Shown one piece after another: positions 17,646 through 25,118 of a stretch of DNA of 30,354 nucleotides. The DNA is from Proteiniphilum sp. Lineage in GTDB: Bacteria > Bacteroidota > Bacteroidia > Bacteroidales > Dysgonomonadaceae. Within the stretch, counting starts at the first letter, position 1. Each line of letters opens with the position of its first letter. The translations under genes were made by a program, and so were the position numbers. The stretch is taken from NCBI GenBank assembly GCA_031255275.1, contig JAIRSV010000162.1:1-30354 (forward strand), written 5' to 3'. The notes below the pieces were generated by a model. The model ran no database searches and was not told the origin of the DNA. It saw nothing but the letters and a program-made list of their open reading frames with translations.

Positions 17646-19439
17646 TCAGTCCTCCGTATCGGAATAATTCTCTACCAGCACCTCCCGGTAAGAATTAAAT
17701 ACCGACGACTGTGACAGAAGGCCCTGATAAACACCCCTTCCGTCCACTACCGGCAAATTCCACGCCTTGGTATTCTCAAACTTGGCCATCGCCTCTTCCA
17801 TACTGCCGTGAAGATCTATCGCTGCAGGAGATCCTACCATGAATTTCTCCACGGTGAAACGGTCATACAGCTCGGGACGAAACATGATATTGCGAATATC
17901 ATTCATCATCACTACCCCCAGGAGGATACCATCCCTGTTCACCACCGGGAAAATGTTGCGGCTGCTGATGGAAATTACTTTCACGACGTCTCCCAGCGTC
18001 ATATCAGGCGTCACGGTGGGAATGTCTTTCTCCAGAAGATCTTTGACCTTGAGAAGGATCAGGACTGCCTTGTCTTTGTGATGCGTGATCAGTTCTCCCC
18101 GCTTGGCCAGACGCATGGCGTAGATGCTGTGCTTCTCGAATACCAGTATGGTTCCGTAAGAGAGCAGTGAGACAATCATAATAGGGAGAAACAGGTCGTA
18201 ACCGCCCGTGAGCTCTGCAATGAGGAACGTACCGGTAAGCGGCGCGTGCATCACGCCTGCCATCACGCCTGCCATGCCCATCAGCGCAAAGTTCTCTTGC
18301 GGAAGGTGGACGGCATATCCCAGCCGGTTGAGCGTGTAGGAGTAGACGAATCCCGCAATACATCCCAGGAAGAGGGTAGGCGCAAATACACCGCCGGTGC
18401 CTCCTCCGCCGTTGGTGGCGCTGGTGGCGAAGACTTTGAAGAGGATGACCGGAATCAGAAATATCACAACAGTCCATTTGCTGCCGTGGCGGTGAAAAAA
18501 GCTCTCGTTGGTAAGCGAGTTGAACGAGTCTCCTCCGGCCAGGAGGACGTTGATCGTGTTGTATCCCTCGCCGTAGAGGGGCGGGAAGAAGAAGATGAGC
18601 AGACTCAGCAGCGTCCCCCCGAGCAGGAACCTCTTCCAGTGCGGGAGGCGGTGAAAGAACCCTTCAAGGCGGCTCATGACGCGGATGATGTACAGCGAAA
18701 GGAAGCCGCAGAGGATTCCCAGAAGTATGACGCTGGGGATACGGTTAAGCGTGAAAGGCTCAATCAGCGTGAAGGCAAACATGGCATCCATCCCCGTGAG
18801 GAGGTATGACATGGTCGTGGCCGTCACCGCCGTCACCAGGAGCGGAAGGATGGACGACATGGTGAGGTCAAGCAGCAGCACCTCTATCACGAAGAGGATC
18901 CCTGCGATGGGGGCTTTGAAGATTCCGGCTATGGCTCCGGCAGCGCCGCATCCCACGAGGATCATCAGGCTGCGCTGCTCCAGCCTGAAGAAGCGGCCGA
19001 GGTTGGAACCGATTGCCGAACCTGTCAGCACGATGGGCGCCTCGGCCCCCACCGATCCTCCGAAGCCGATGGTGACGGAACTGGCTATCAGCGACGTGTA
19101 TATGTTGTGAGGCTTGATCCGGCTTTTACGCTGCGAGATGGCGAAGAGGATCTTTGTGACGCCGTGACTGATGTCATCCTTCACCACATACTTCACATAG
19201 AGCCCCGCAAGCAGTATCCCGGCGATGGGGTAGAGCAGGTAAGAAAAGTTCAGGTTGGGACGGCTGAAGTTCTCGGTGAGGAAGGCCTGGACGAGGTGAA
19301 TTGCCGTCTTCAGGAAGAATGCCGCCAGCGCGGTGAAGATGCCCACCAGAAAGCAGACGAACAGCAGGAAGTGTCGTTCCCTGATGTGCTTGTCGCGCCA
19401 GACAAGGAATTTGTTGAATTGTTCCCCCGGGTGCATCAT
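17646..19439 (-). CDS. ClC-family chloride channel/transporter with CBS pair
   Basis: Inner-membrane ClC protein of 597 residues. The membrane domain covers about 20-435. Anion-path motifs are GSVGAEAP (gating Glu133), KAPIAGILFVIEV (175-187) and GGTGGVFAP. The N-terminal G-S-G-I-P-type motif is replaced by DISHGVTKIL. Two CBS domains occupy about 470-585, starting DIPTVTPDMTLGDVVKVIS. The residue matching E. coli ClC Glu203 (the internal proton glutamate) is Val187, as in eukaryotic ClC channels; see findings. ATG 19439 is immediately followed by another ATG (19436), so the start may be one codon later. It begins four bases after the TsaC-type gene in the recR operon. Confidence 0.93.
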   Translation of the reverse strand: MMHPGEQFNKFLVWRDKHIRERHFLLFVCFLVGIFTALAAFFLKTAIHLVQAFLTENFSRPNLNFSYLLYPIAGILLAGLYVKYVVKDDISHGVTKILFAISQRKSRIKPHNIYTSLIASSVTIGFGGSVGAEAPIVLTGSAIGSNLGRFFRLEQRSLMILVGCGAAGAIAGIFKAPIAGILFVIEVLLLDLTMSSILPLLVTAVTATTMSYLLTGMDAMFAFTLIEPFTLNRIPSVILLGILCGFLSLYIIRVMSRLEGFFHRLPHWKRFLLGGTLLSLLIFFFPPLYGEGYNTINVLLAGGDSFNSLTNESFFHRHGSKWTVVIFLIPVILFKVFATSATNGGGGTGGVFAPTLFLGCIAGFVYSYTLNRLGYAVHLPQENFALMGMAGVMAGVMHAPLTGTFLIAELTGGYDLFLPIMIVSLLSYGTILVFEKHSIYAMRLAKRGELITHHKDKAVLILLKVKDLLEKDIPTVTPDMTLGDVVKVISISSRNIFPVVNRDGILLGVVMMNDIRNIMFRPELYDRFTVEKFMVGSPAAIDLHGSMEEAMAKFENTKAWNLPVVDGRGVYQGLLSQSSVFNSYREVLVENYSDTED

Positions 19440-19443
19440 GTCA

Positions 19444-20007
19444 CTATCTGCGTATGATTTTGACGGAGCTGTCCGCTCCTATTTTCACGATTTCCGAGTG
19501 TCGGGGATTCACCCGCGCCTCCCGGCCGTATTCGACGATATAGTCCACCCCCTCCCTGATCGCCGGCCCGATTTGGGAGAAGGAGGCGGGCGAAGGTTCG
19601 CCGCTCACGTTGGCCGACGTGGAGACGACGGGTTTGCGGAAGCACCGGCACAGTGCCATCGAGAACGCTTCGGACGTGATACGGATGCCGATGGAACCGT
19701 CAGCGGCAATCAGGTTCGGCGCCAGATTCCTGGCCCCGTCATAGATGATGGTGAGCGGCCTGTCGGAGACCTCCGTCAGGCTCCAGGCGATGTCGGGAAC
19801 GTCTCTTACGTAAGTCTGCAGCCGGGCGGGACTGTCCATGAGCACGAGCATCGATTTGTCGCTGTCACGCCGCTTCAGTGCGTATATGCGGCTTACGGCC
19901 TTTTCGCAGGTCGCGTCGCAGCCGATGCCCCAGACAGTGTCGGTGGGGTAGAGGATGAGTCCGCCTCTCCTCAAGACCTCGCACGCTTTTCGTATATCGT
20001 CCCGCAT
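19444..20007 (-). CDS. L-threonylcarbamoyladenylate synthase (TsaC/Sua5/YrdC)
   Basis: Makes threonylcarbamoyl-AMP from threonine, bicarbonate and ATP, the first step of the universal t6A37 tRNA modification. At 187 residues this is the YrdC domain alone, the TsaC form without the extra Sua5 domain. Seen motifs are YPTDTVWGIGCDA (20-32), ALKRRDSDKSMLVL with the conserved basic patch, IGIRIT, and STSANVSGEPSP near the C-terminal third. Its start shares one base with the GNAT stop (TAATG), pointing to translational coupling. The partners TsaD/B/E are not in this window. Confidence 0.94.
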   Translation of the reverse strand: MRDDIRKACEVLRRGGLILYPTDTVWGIGCDATCEKAVSRIYALKRRDSDKSMLVLMDSPARLQTYVRDVPDIAWSLTEVSDRPLTIIYDGARNLAPNLIAADGSIGIRITSEAFSMALCRCFRKPVVSTSANVSGEPSPASFSQIGPAIREGVDYIVEYGREARVNPRHSEIVKIGADSSVKIIRR

Positions 20008-20570
20008 TATTTCTTCAGTAAAAAATTAACGTTGTGTTTGTCCCCACTGTTTGTCCTTTGCATGATCAGCGCGTGGCCGAACGAGTCGCCCGAACGCAGC
20101 CACTCCTCCAGCAAGCCGGTCTGCCGGTAGCCTGCCCTGTGGAAGAGCCGGATGCTGGCAGCGTTCCTCTCGGGGATGATGGCGTGGAGCAGCCTCAGGT
20201 TCAGGAACCGGAAGGCGTAGTCTTCCAGGAGCGCGAGCGCCTGCAGGGCGTAGCCCCGGCGCCGGTGGGCGGAGGCCGTCAGGATTCCCACACCCGCCCT
20301 CTGGTGAAACGGTTCAAAGTCATAGAGGTCTGCCGTGCCGACGGGTTCGCCCGTATCCCTGAGCGTCATCATCAGGCGCAGTTGCCTGTCGATGTAGATG
20401 TCCTGCCTGTAATCGGCCAGGTATTGCCGGATGATGCAGCGGGGGAGGGGGACGATGGAGGCGCCGTTTTCCCAGATACGCGTGTCGTTTTCCCAGGCAT
20501 ACAGCAGCTCCTCGTCCTCCGGTTCGGGCGCGCGCAGGCGGATGGTGCCGTTTTCCAGCAGGACGTTCAT
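20007..20570 (-). CDS. GNAT-family N-acetyltransferase
   Basis: Acetyl-CoA-dependent transferase of the RimJ/SpeG-like GNAT type; 187 residues. It opens with the usual IRLRAPEPEDEELLYAWEND. The acetyl-CoA pyrophosphate loop is seen in GVGILTASAHRRRGYALQAL, followed by the helix-strand LRLLHAIIPERNAASIRLFHRAGY common to the family. The substrate (protein N-terminus, polyamine or antibiotic) cannot be told from sequence. It overlaps the upstream membrane gene by four bases (ATGA) and the downstream TsaC-type gene by one. The lysine-rich tail (NVNFLLKK) is short and probably disordered. Confidence 0.9.
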   Translation of the reverse strand: MNVLLENGTIRLRAPEPEDEELLYAWENDTRIWENGASIVPLPRCIIRQYLADYRQDIYIDRQLRLMMTLRDTGEPVGTADLYDFEPFHQRAGVGILTASAHRRRGYALQALALLEDYAFRFLNLRLLHAIIPERNAASIRLFHRAGYRQTGLLEEWLRSGDSFGHALIMQRTNSGDKHNVNFLLKK

Positions 20571-21100
20571 GCCTCATCCTCCTTTCCGGGCAGAGGGCGC
20601 TCTCCGTGGCCGGGGAGCGGCGACTCTCCTTTCGCAGACCCTTCGGCCGGCGGCGGTGCGGCAGAGAGGCTTTCCAGCTCGGCGCGCGCAGGTTTGCAGA
20701 AGAGGAAGACGGTGAACAGCAGTGCTGTGAACCAGAAAAAATTCATATTCCGGGAGATGCCGAACAGGATGATGTGCATCAGCGTCACGCCGCTGACGGT
20801 GTAGAGGCGGAGGAGGATGGATTTTCCGTACTTTTCGGCCGCAGCCGCCGCTTCCTGCGGTCGGGGCAGCTTCCTCAGCCGGAGGGCGAAGCACTTCAGC
20901 GAGACGGGAATGGCTATGATGGTGATCATGATGGCATACCTCTCAAGAGTGAGGCTTACGCCCGGCTGCCCGTCCGCGGCGGGGAAGGGGAAGAGCCTGA
21001 GCAGGGTGAGCAGGAAGAGGAGGGCCAGCAGGAGGATGTTTCCGTAATAATGCCCTGCCAGCAGCCGGAAGGATCTGTCCGTACCGTCGATATTTCTCAT
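20567..21100 (-). CDS. Small membrane protein, function unknown
   Basis: A 177-residue protein with about four hydrophobic segments: near 20-40 (GNILLLALLFLLTLLRLF), 53-70, 95-115 and 119-134. A soluble C-terminal tail is rich in Pro, Gly, Glu and Ala (about 137-177). I do not recognise a named family. Both ends overlap neighbours as ATGA, with recR upstream and the GNAT gene downstream, so it is certainly expressed as part of the recR operon. Small membrane proteins in this position are common in Bacteroidales and are likely orthologous (inference). There is no signal peptide distinct from TM1. Confidence 0.8.
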   Translation of the reverse strand: MRNIDGTDRSFRLLAGHYYGNILLLALLFLLTLLRLFPFPAADGQPGVSLTLERYAIMITIIAIPVSLKCFALRLRKLPRPQEAAAAAEKYGKSILLRLYTVSGVTLMHIILFGISRNMNFFWFTALLFTVFLFCKPARAELESLSAAPPPAEGSAKGESPLPGHGERPLPGKEDEA

Positions 21101-21729
21101 TTCGATAACAGTTTGTAAGATTCGTTGAAGGGAGTCCGGTTCAGAATGGAACGGCCCAGCGTCACCTCGTCGGCATACTCAATCTCGTCGCCGATCGAGA
21201 CGCCCCGGGCGATGATGCTTATCTTGACGCCCAGGGGCTGAAGCTTGCGGTAGATATAGAAATTGGTAGTGTCCCCCTCCATCGTGGCGCTGAGGGCGAG
21301 GATCACCTCCCTTATTCCCCCCGCACCCGCTCTTTTTTCGAGGCTGGCGATCTCCAGGTCCGCCGGGCCGATGCCGTCGATGGGCGAGATGATGCCGCCC
21401 AGCACGTGATAGAGTCCGCCGAACTGGGCCGTTTTCTCGATAGCCATCACCTCTTTCACGTTTTCCACCACGCAGATGAGCGACCCGTCACGCCCCCCGT
21501 CGGCGCAGATGCTGCAAACCTCCGTGTCGGAAATGTTGTGACAGAGGGAACAGTATTTGATCTCCCGTTTCAGTTTCATCACGGCGCCGGCGAAACCGGC
21601 CACCCTCTCCTCGTCCAGGCGCAGGAGGTGGAGTACGAGGCGCAAAGCCGATTTCCGGCCAATTCCCGGGAGACCGGCGAATTCGTTAACGGCGTTTTCG
21701 AGTAAGGAGGACGGATACGGACTGTTCAT
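21097..21729 (-). CDS. recR: Recombination mediator RecR
   Basis: RecF-pathway protein that with RecO loads RecA at single-strand gaps; 210 residues. The helix-hairpin-helix lies at about 12-35 (NEFAGLPGIGRKSALRL). The zinc finger uses Cys60, Cys63, Cys72 and Cys75 (YCSLCHNISDTEVCSICAD). The Toprim domain follows from about 84 (LICVVENVKEVMAIE), with the acidic segment EVILALSATMEGDTT, and the C-terminal Walker-B-like end is present. It is the first gene of the leftward operon and has a strong promoter just upstream (21753-21783). Nothing is odd in length or motifs. Confidence 0.97.
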   Translation of the reverse strand: MNSPYPSSLLENAVNEFAGLPGIGRKSALRLVLHLLRLDEERVAGFAGAVMKLKREIKYCSLCHNISDTEVCSICADGGRDGSLICVVENVKEVMAIEKTAQFGGLYHVLGGIISPIDGIGPADLEIASLEKRAGAGGIREVILALSATMEGDTTNFYIYRKLQPLGVKISIIARGVSIGDEIEYADEVTLGRSILNRTPFNESYKLLSK

Positions 21730-21752
21730 TTACATCATAATTTCGGGAGATG

Positions 21753-21783
21753 CAAAGATACGATACCGGGCTGATGCGGCAAA
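21753..21783 (-). promoter_or_regulatory. Bacteroidota promoter for the recR operon
   Basis: On the minus strand this reads TTTG (21783-21780), a 19-base spacer, then TATCTTTG (21760-21753). This is an excellent fit to the TTTG/TAnnTTTG consensus of Bacteroidota primary sigma factors. It ends 23 bases before the recR ATG, giving a very short leader. It should drive recR through fmt. Confidence 0.8.
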
Positions 21784-21856
21784 ATTTATTTTTCACCCGT
21801 TGACCGCTGACTTCTAACGGTTGACGTCCGAAGAATGTCCGGTTTTTTCCGGTTGC

Positions 21857-21921
21857 AATGCAGATACAATTCCCATTGTAATGCGAATACAATTCCCATT
21901 GTAATGTAAATACAATTCCCA
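21857..21921. repeat. 23-base tandem repeat, 2.8 copies
   Basis: Two full units (21857-21879 and 21880-21902) share aatgc..atacaattcccattgt and differ at two positions. A third unit is cut after 19 bases at 21921. Each full unit contains acaat/attgt arms around tccc and can form a small hairpin. The third unit breaks off exactly where the copied MurF-alanine racemase end begins. Confidence 0.85.
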
Positions 21922-21947
21922 AAGCGTGTATATATCAAAGAATGAGA
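21922..21947 (+). repeat. Copy of the 3' end of murF-alr
   Basis: These 26 bases are identical to 30277-30302, which encode the last residues KRVYIKE, the stop, and two bases beyond. Similarity continues weakly for the next 13 bases (10 match in my count). The fragment has no coding role here. It marks a past recombination or duplication between this spacer and the murF-alr locus. Confidence 0.85.
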
Positions 21948-21981
21948 AGTTTAGAAGCGAAGAAGAGCGCCGGAAACACAC

Positions 21982-22012
21982 AGCTCGGGGAGTGCCCGAG
22001 CTGGTTTTCTCC
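21982..22012 (+). repeat. GC-rich hairpin repeat, copy A
   Basis: Arms agctcggg (21982-21989) and cccgagct (21995-22002) form a perfect 8-base stem around gagtg. The right flank ctggttttctcc recurs, with the preceding cccgag, as an exact 18-base direct repeat at 22326-22343. Over 27 bases from 21983 it matches 22295-22321 with three differences. It lies just left of the 21-base tandem array. The four Ts after ctgg are not a convincing terminator tail. Confidence 0.7.
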
Positions 22013-22029
22013 AACTTTCCTTTCCATTA

Positions 22030-22176
22030 ATGAAGCATCCCCGAGACTTTCGGAGCCTACTCCGAGACCTTCGGAGCCTACTCCAAGACCTTCGGAGCCT
22101 ACTCCAAGACCTTCGGAGCCCACTCCAAGAGCTTCGGAGCCTACTCCAAGAGCTTCGGAGCCGGCTCCGAGATTCC
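22030..22176. repeat. 21-base tandem repeat array, about seven units
   Basis: Six clear units start at 22051, 22072, 22093, 22114, 22135 and 22156, with core cggagcctactccaagacct. A degenerate unit precedes them at 22030. Some units hold cggag/ctccg arms able to form a small hairpin. Because 21 is a multiple of three, reading frames stay open on both strands: plus SEPTPRP heptads, minus GVGSEGL heptads. No start context, signal or family supports a protein. Adjacent units without spacers rule out CRISPR. Confidence 0.9.
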
Positions 22177-22280
22177 GCAGCAGCAGAAAAGGAACTGCCA
22201 TTGAATAACATGAATAATGTAGTTGAATATGTTTTTTCTAAGAAGTGAAGAATAATAATGTGTTAATGTGATGATGGGGT

Positions 22281-22343
22281 ATGGGGTATATACTGCTCGG
22301 GGAGCGCCGGAGCAGGTTTTCGTTCCCCGAGCTGGTTTTCTCC
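22281..22343 (+). repeat. GC-rich hairpin repeats, copies B and C
   Basis: Bases 22281-22308 are an exact inverted match to 106-133. Within this block, 22295-22321 is a near copy of 21983-22009, and 22326-22343 is an exact copy of 21995-22012. Arms gctcgggg (22295-22302) and ccccgagc (22325-22332) could pair across a 22-base loop. With copy A, it brackets the 21-base array in direct orientation. Confidence 0.75.
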
Positions 22344-22477
22344 TTCTTCACTTCTCAAAACTGTCACGGATGAGATAACCAATATCTTATTAAACTCCTA
22401 AAAAATTAGATGCGTCAGCCCTGGGTAGAAAAAGTTTTTTTTCATTACTTTTACGCCCCAAATCGAACTGGAGACAG

Positions 22478-23737
22478 ATGTTTTATCAAAAGAAAGCAGG
22501 AAAAACCCGTACCGGCGTCCACTGGAAGAAGAACACCACACTGTTTCTCACAGGACAAGCCCTATCCCTTTTCGGAACAATGGTCGTACAATACGCCATC
22601 ATGTGGCATATCACCCTCAAAACACAGTCGGGAGCCATAATGACCATTGTAACGGTAGCCGCCTTTCTCCCCATGTTTCTTATCTCACCCATTGCCGGCG
22701 TCTGGGCCGACAGATTCAACCGGAAATACATCATCAACATATCCGACGGCCTGGTAGCCCTTTTCAGCCTCATGGCCGCCCTGTTTCTCATGGCCGGCAT
22801 CGACAGTGTCATTATCCTGATGGTATGCACCGTCATACGATCGTTCGGGCAAGGCATGCAGTCACCGGCAGTCGGCGCGTTTATTCCCGACATAGTTCCG
22901 CCGGAACAGCTAATGAAAATCAACGGCCTGCAAAGCAGCATACAGTCATTCATCAACATGGCCGCCCCCGCGGCAGGCGGCGCAATGATGACATTCGCCC
23001 CGCTGGAAACGCTGTTTTTCCTCGACGTCGCCACCGCCGCCATCGGCATAAGCATCCTGCTGTTCCTGGTCAAAACACCGGAAAAAGCAAAACCCGACCC
23101 CACCGCCGCCGGACAAAAAAGCGTAACCTGGTTCCACGATCTGCGGGAAGGGATAAAATACATACGCAAACAGGGCTATATCCTGCGTATTATCCTTATT
23201 TCCGCCATATTCCTCTTTTTCTTCGCACCCGCCTCCTTTTTGACGCCGCTCCAGGTAACGCGCAACTTCGGCGTCGAAGTATGGCGACTATCAGCCATCG
23301 AAATAGTTTTTTCCGTCGGCATGATGGCCGGCGGCATATTGACAGGCGTGTGGGGCGGCTTCAAAAACCGCATCTATACCATGACGTTAGCCTGCGCCCT
23401 GTGCGGCATATTGACCGTCGCGCTGGGGCTTGCGCCCGGATTCCTGCCCTACCTTATTATTATGGCGCTGCTGGGAATATCACCCCCCCTCTGGAACGCC
23501 CCGCTGATGACGCTCTTGCAAACCACCGTCGACGAAGCCTATATGGGCCGAGTCATGTCAGTATTCACGATGGTCGCCAGCACCATGATGCCGCTGGGCA
23601 TGATAGTTTTCGGCCCCGTAGCCGATATAGTCCCGATAGACAGTATTCTTGTCGCGACAGGAATTGCAGTGACCCTGCTGAGCATTCCGATGCCGGCAAG
23701 CAAAACACTCCGCGAAGCAGGACGGCGGCATTTGTAA
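22478..23737 (+). CDS. MFS transporter, DHA3 type
   Basis: Major facilitator exporter of 419 residues with about twelve hydrophobic segments. The N-terminal half has TLFLTGQALSLFGTMVVQYA in TM1 and the loop 2-3 motif GVWADRFNRKYIINISDG. Both are typical of the DHA3 group that includes macrolide-efflux MefA-like proteins. The central cytoplasmic loop (about 195-222) is short and charged. I choose ATG 22478 because it leaves an 18-residue basic N-terminus before TM1. It stands alone, divergent from recR across the repeat-rich spacer. An imperfect -7 box (TACTTTTA, 22446-22453) precedes it. The substrate is not predictable. Confidence 0.88.
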   Translation: MFYQKKAGKTRTGVHWKKNTTLFLTGQALSLFGTMVVQYAIMWHITLKTQSGAIMTIVTVAAFLPMFLISPIAGVWADRFNRKYIINISDGLVALFSLMAALFLMAGIDSVIILMVCTVIRSFGQGMQSPAVGAFIPDIVPPEQLMKINGLQSSIQSFINMAAPAAGGAMMTFAPLETLFFLDVATAAIGISILLFLVKTPEKAKPDPTAAGQKSVTWFHDLREGIKYIRKQGYILRIILISAIFLFFFAPASFLTPLQVTRNFGVEVWRLSAIEIVFSVGMMAGGILTGVWGGFKNRIYTMTLACALCGILTVALGLAPGFLPYLIIMALLGISPPLWNAPLMTLLQTTVDEAYMGRVMSVFTMVASTMMPLGMIVFGPVADIVPIDSILVATGIAVTLLSIPMPASKTLREAGRRHL

Positions 23738-23897
23738 GAGCGTGAAAATGAGTTCGGCCCCCCATTCACAGCCGCACAACAACCATCAACCGCCGAATAG
23801 CGAGAGCGCAGCAAACGATGCCGGTGGAAAACAGCAAATTGCCTGTAAAGCCCTGTCAGTTGGGATATAATTACCGGAATTATCGGAAAATAATGTG

Positions 23898-23905
23898 TAA
23901 TTTTG
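23898..23905 (+). promoter_or_regulatory. Bacteroidota -7 box (TAATTTTG)
   Basis: TAATTTTG matches TAnnTTTG and lies 74 bases before the DUF5063 start. No TTTG stands at the expected -33 distance. If used, transcription would begin near 23912 and the leader would contain the two-tier hairpin at 23921-23957. Confidence 0.5.
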
Positions 23906-23920
23906 TTTCCCGAAAAAAAC

Positions 23921-23957
23921 GTGTATCTCGAACCGGCTAACCGGTTAAAGGATACAC
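23921..23957 (+). promoter_or_regulatory. Two-tier hairpin in the DUF5063 leader
   Basis: Outer arms gtgtatc (23921-23927) and gatacac (23951-23957) pair over 7 bases. Inner arms aaccgg (23931-23936) and ccggtt (23941-23946) pair over 6 bases around ctaa. Internal loops of 3 and 4 bases separate the tiers. It lies between a likely promoter and the start codon. It could act as RNA structure or as a protein-binding palindrome. Confidence 0.55.
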
Positions 23958-23979
23958 ATCTTTAAAGCGGATTGAATCT

Positions 23980-24552
23980 ATGGAGAGAGAAAAGATTGAC
24001 AAGATTGTGTACGGAAAGAGTGTAATCGACTTCGTCACCATAGCGGTGGAAGTCTGTGCGTTTTTAGAAAGAAACGAACCTCTTCCACGGGAAGAGTGGA
24101 TAGACAGGCTGCTGAAAATGCTCCCCCTGTTGTATGTAAAAGGCCTTTTGCTGCCCGAAACCGCCGCCGGCGAAGAAGAACTCCCAGCCATTTTTGTACG
24201 GGAAGAAGATTATTTGCGCGTATCAAACAGCGCCTCGGAAGTGATGGGCGAAGAAGATGTCTACCTCGACGTATTTCTGGAAGAGATGAAATACAGCGAA
24301 ACACCAGTATCCACCTCCGTATCGGAAAATATAGCAGATATTTATCAGGACATCAGAAATTTTGTATCGGTATATCAGTTCGATCTTACGGAACAGATGC
24401 ACGATGCACTGCACCGGTGTCGGGAAAACTTCCGCCACTACTGGGGGCAGAAGCTGGTGAACGTGCTGCGTCCCCTGCACGCGCTGAAGAGCGCCTGTCC
24501 GGAAAATGAAAACAATGAATCGGATTTTCCGGAGGAGGTGCCGTGGGACTGA
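23980..24552 (+). CDS. DUF5063 family protein
   Basis: A soluble, acidic, helix-rich protein of 190 residues with no signal or membrane segment. The N-terminus (VYGKSVIDFVTIAVEVCAFLE) and the middle (EEMKYSETPVSTSVSENIADIYQDIRNFV) fit the DUF5063 family of Bacteroidota. No catalytic motif is apparent. Its reading frame overlaps the exonuclease gene by ten bases, and that gene in turn overlaps the methyltransferase gene, so the three are one unit. The steady association with a 3'-5' exonuclease suggests a nucleic-acid-related role (inference only). Confidence 0.82.
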   Translation: MEREKIDKIVYGKSVIDFVTIAVEVCAFLERNEPLPREEWIDRLLKMLPLLYVKGLLLPETAAGEEELPAIFVREEDYLRVSNSASEVMGEEDVYLDVFLEEMKYSETPVSTSVSENIADIYQDIRNFVSVYQFDLTEQMHDALHRCRENFRHYWGQKLVNVLRPLHALKSACPENENNESDFPEEVPWD

Positions 24553-25118
24553 CAATTTCGAAAGAACAGATGGCCGAATTGCCCGTAGAGACATTTCAAG
24601 GCAAAATCATAGTCATAGATCACGCAAAGGAAGTGCACGAAGCATGTAACTACCTTTCTCACCGGAGCGCGCTCGGTTTCGACACGGAGACCAAACCCAC
24701 CTTCAAGCGCGGACAGATACACAAGGTAGCACTCATGCAACTGTCCACGGAAGAAGAATGTTTCCTGTTCCGCCTGAACCGGATCGGCTATCCCGCCGAA
24801 CTGGAAGCGCTGATGAGCAACCGCACCGTCAGGAAGATAGGCCTCTCGCTGCGCGACGACTTTGCCGCCATCAAAAGGCGATCCGTCAAGACGCCTGAGA
24901 ATTTCACGGATTTGCAGGATTTCGTAGACACGTTCGGCATAGAAGACAACAGCCTGCAGAAAATATACGCCATACTTTTCGGCAGAAAGATCTCCAAAAG
25001 TCAGCGCGTCTCAAACTGGGAAGCAGCAACGCTTACGCCCGCACAGCAATCCTACGCGGCAATCGACGCCTGGGCATGTCTCCGCATCTACAACCACCTG
25101 ATCGGCGCCGACAAATGA
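24543..25118 (+). CDS. 3'-5' exonuclease (DEDDy, WRN/RNase D-like)
   Basis: Single-domain exonuclease of 191 residues. ExoI is LGFDTETKP with Asp47 and Glu49. ExoII is the IGLSLRDDFAAIKR segment with its Asp. ExoIII is YAAIDAWACLRIY, giving the Tyr-x3-Asp of the DEDDy class. The start is GTG 24543, overlapping DUF5063 by ten bases. The next in-frame ATG (24570) would drop LTISKEQ, a segment that looks like part of the family's N-terminus, so I prefer the GTG. The stop overlaps the methyltransferase start as ATGA. It has no helicase or HRDC domain, so it is not full-length WRN or RNase D. The substrate (DNA or RNA) is unknown. Confidence 0.9.
   Translation: MGLTISKEQMAELPVETFQGKIIVIDHAKEVHEACNYLSHRSALGFDTETKPTFKRGQIHKVALMQLSTEEECFLFRLNRIGYPAELEALMSNRTVRKIGLSLRDDFAAIKRRSVKTPENFTDLQDFVDTFGIEDNSLQKIYAILFGRKISKSQRVSNWEAATLTPAQQSYAAIDAWACLRIYNHLIGADK

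Noticed and set aside
22030..22176. Tandem array considered as a CRISPR array
   Set aside because: Units are 21 bases and directly adjacent, without unique spacers, and no cas genes are near.
21935..22208. Overlapping plus and minus reading frames through the 21-base array
   Set aside because: They are open only because the repeat length is a multiple of three. No credible start context, signal or homology is seen.
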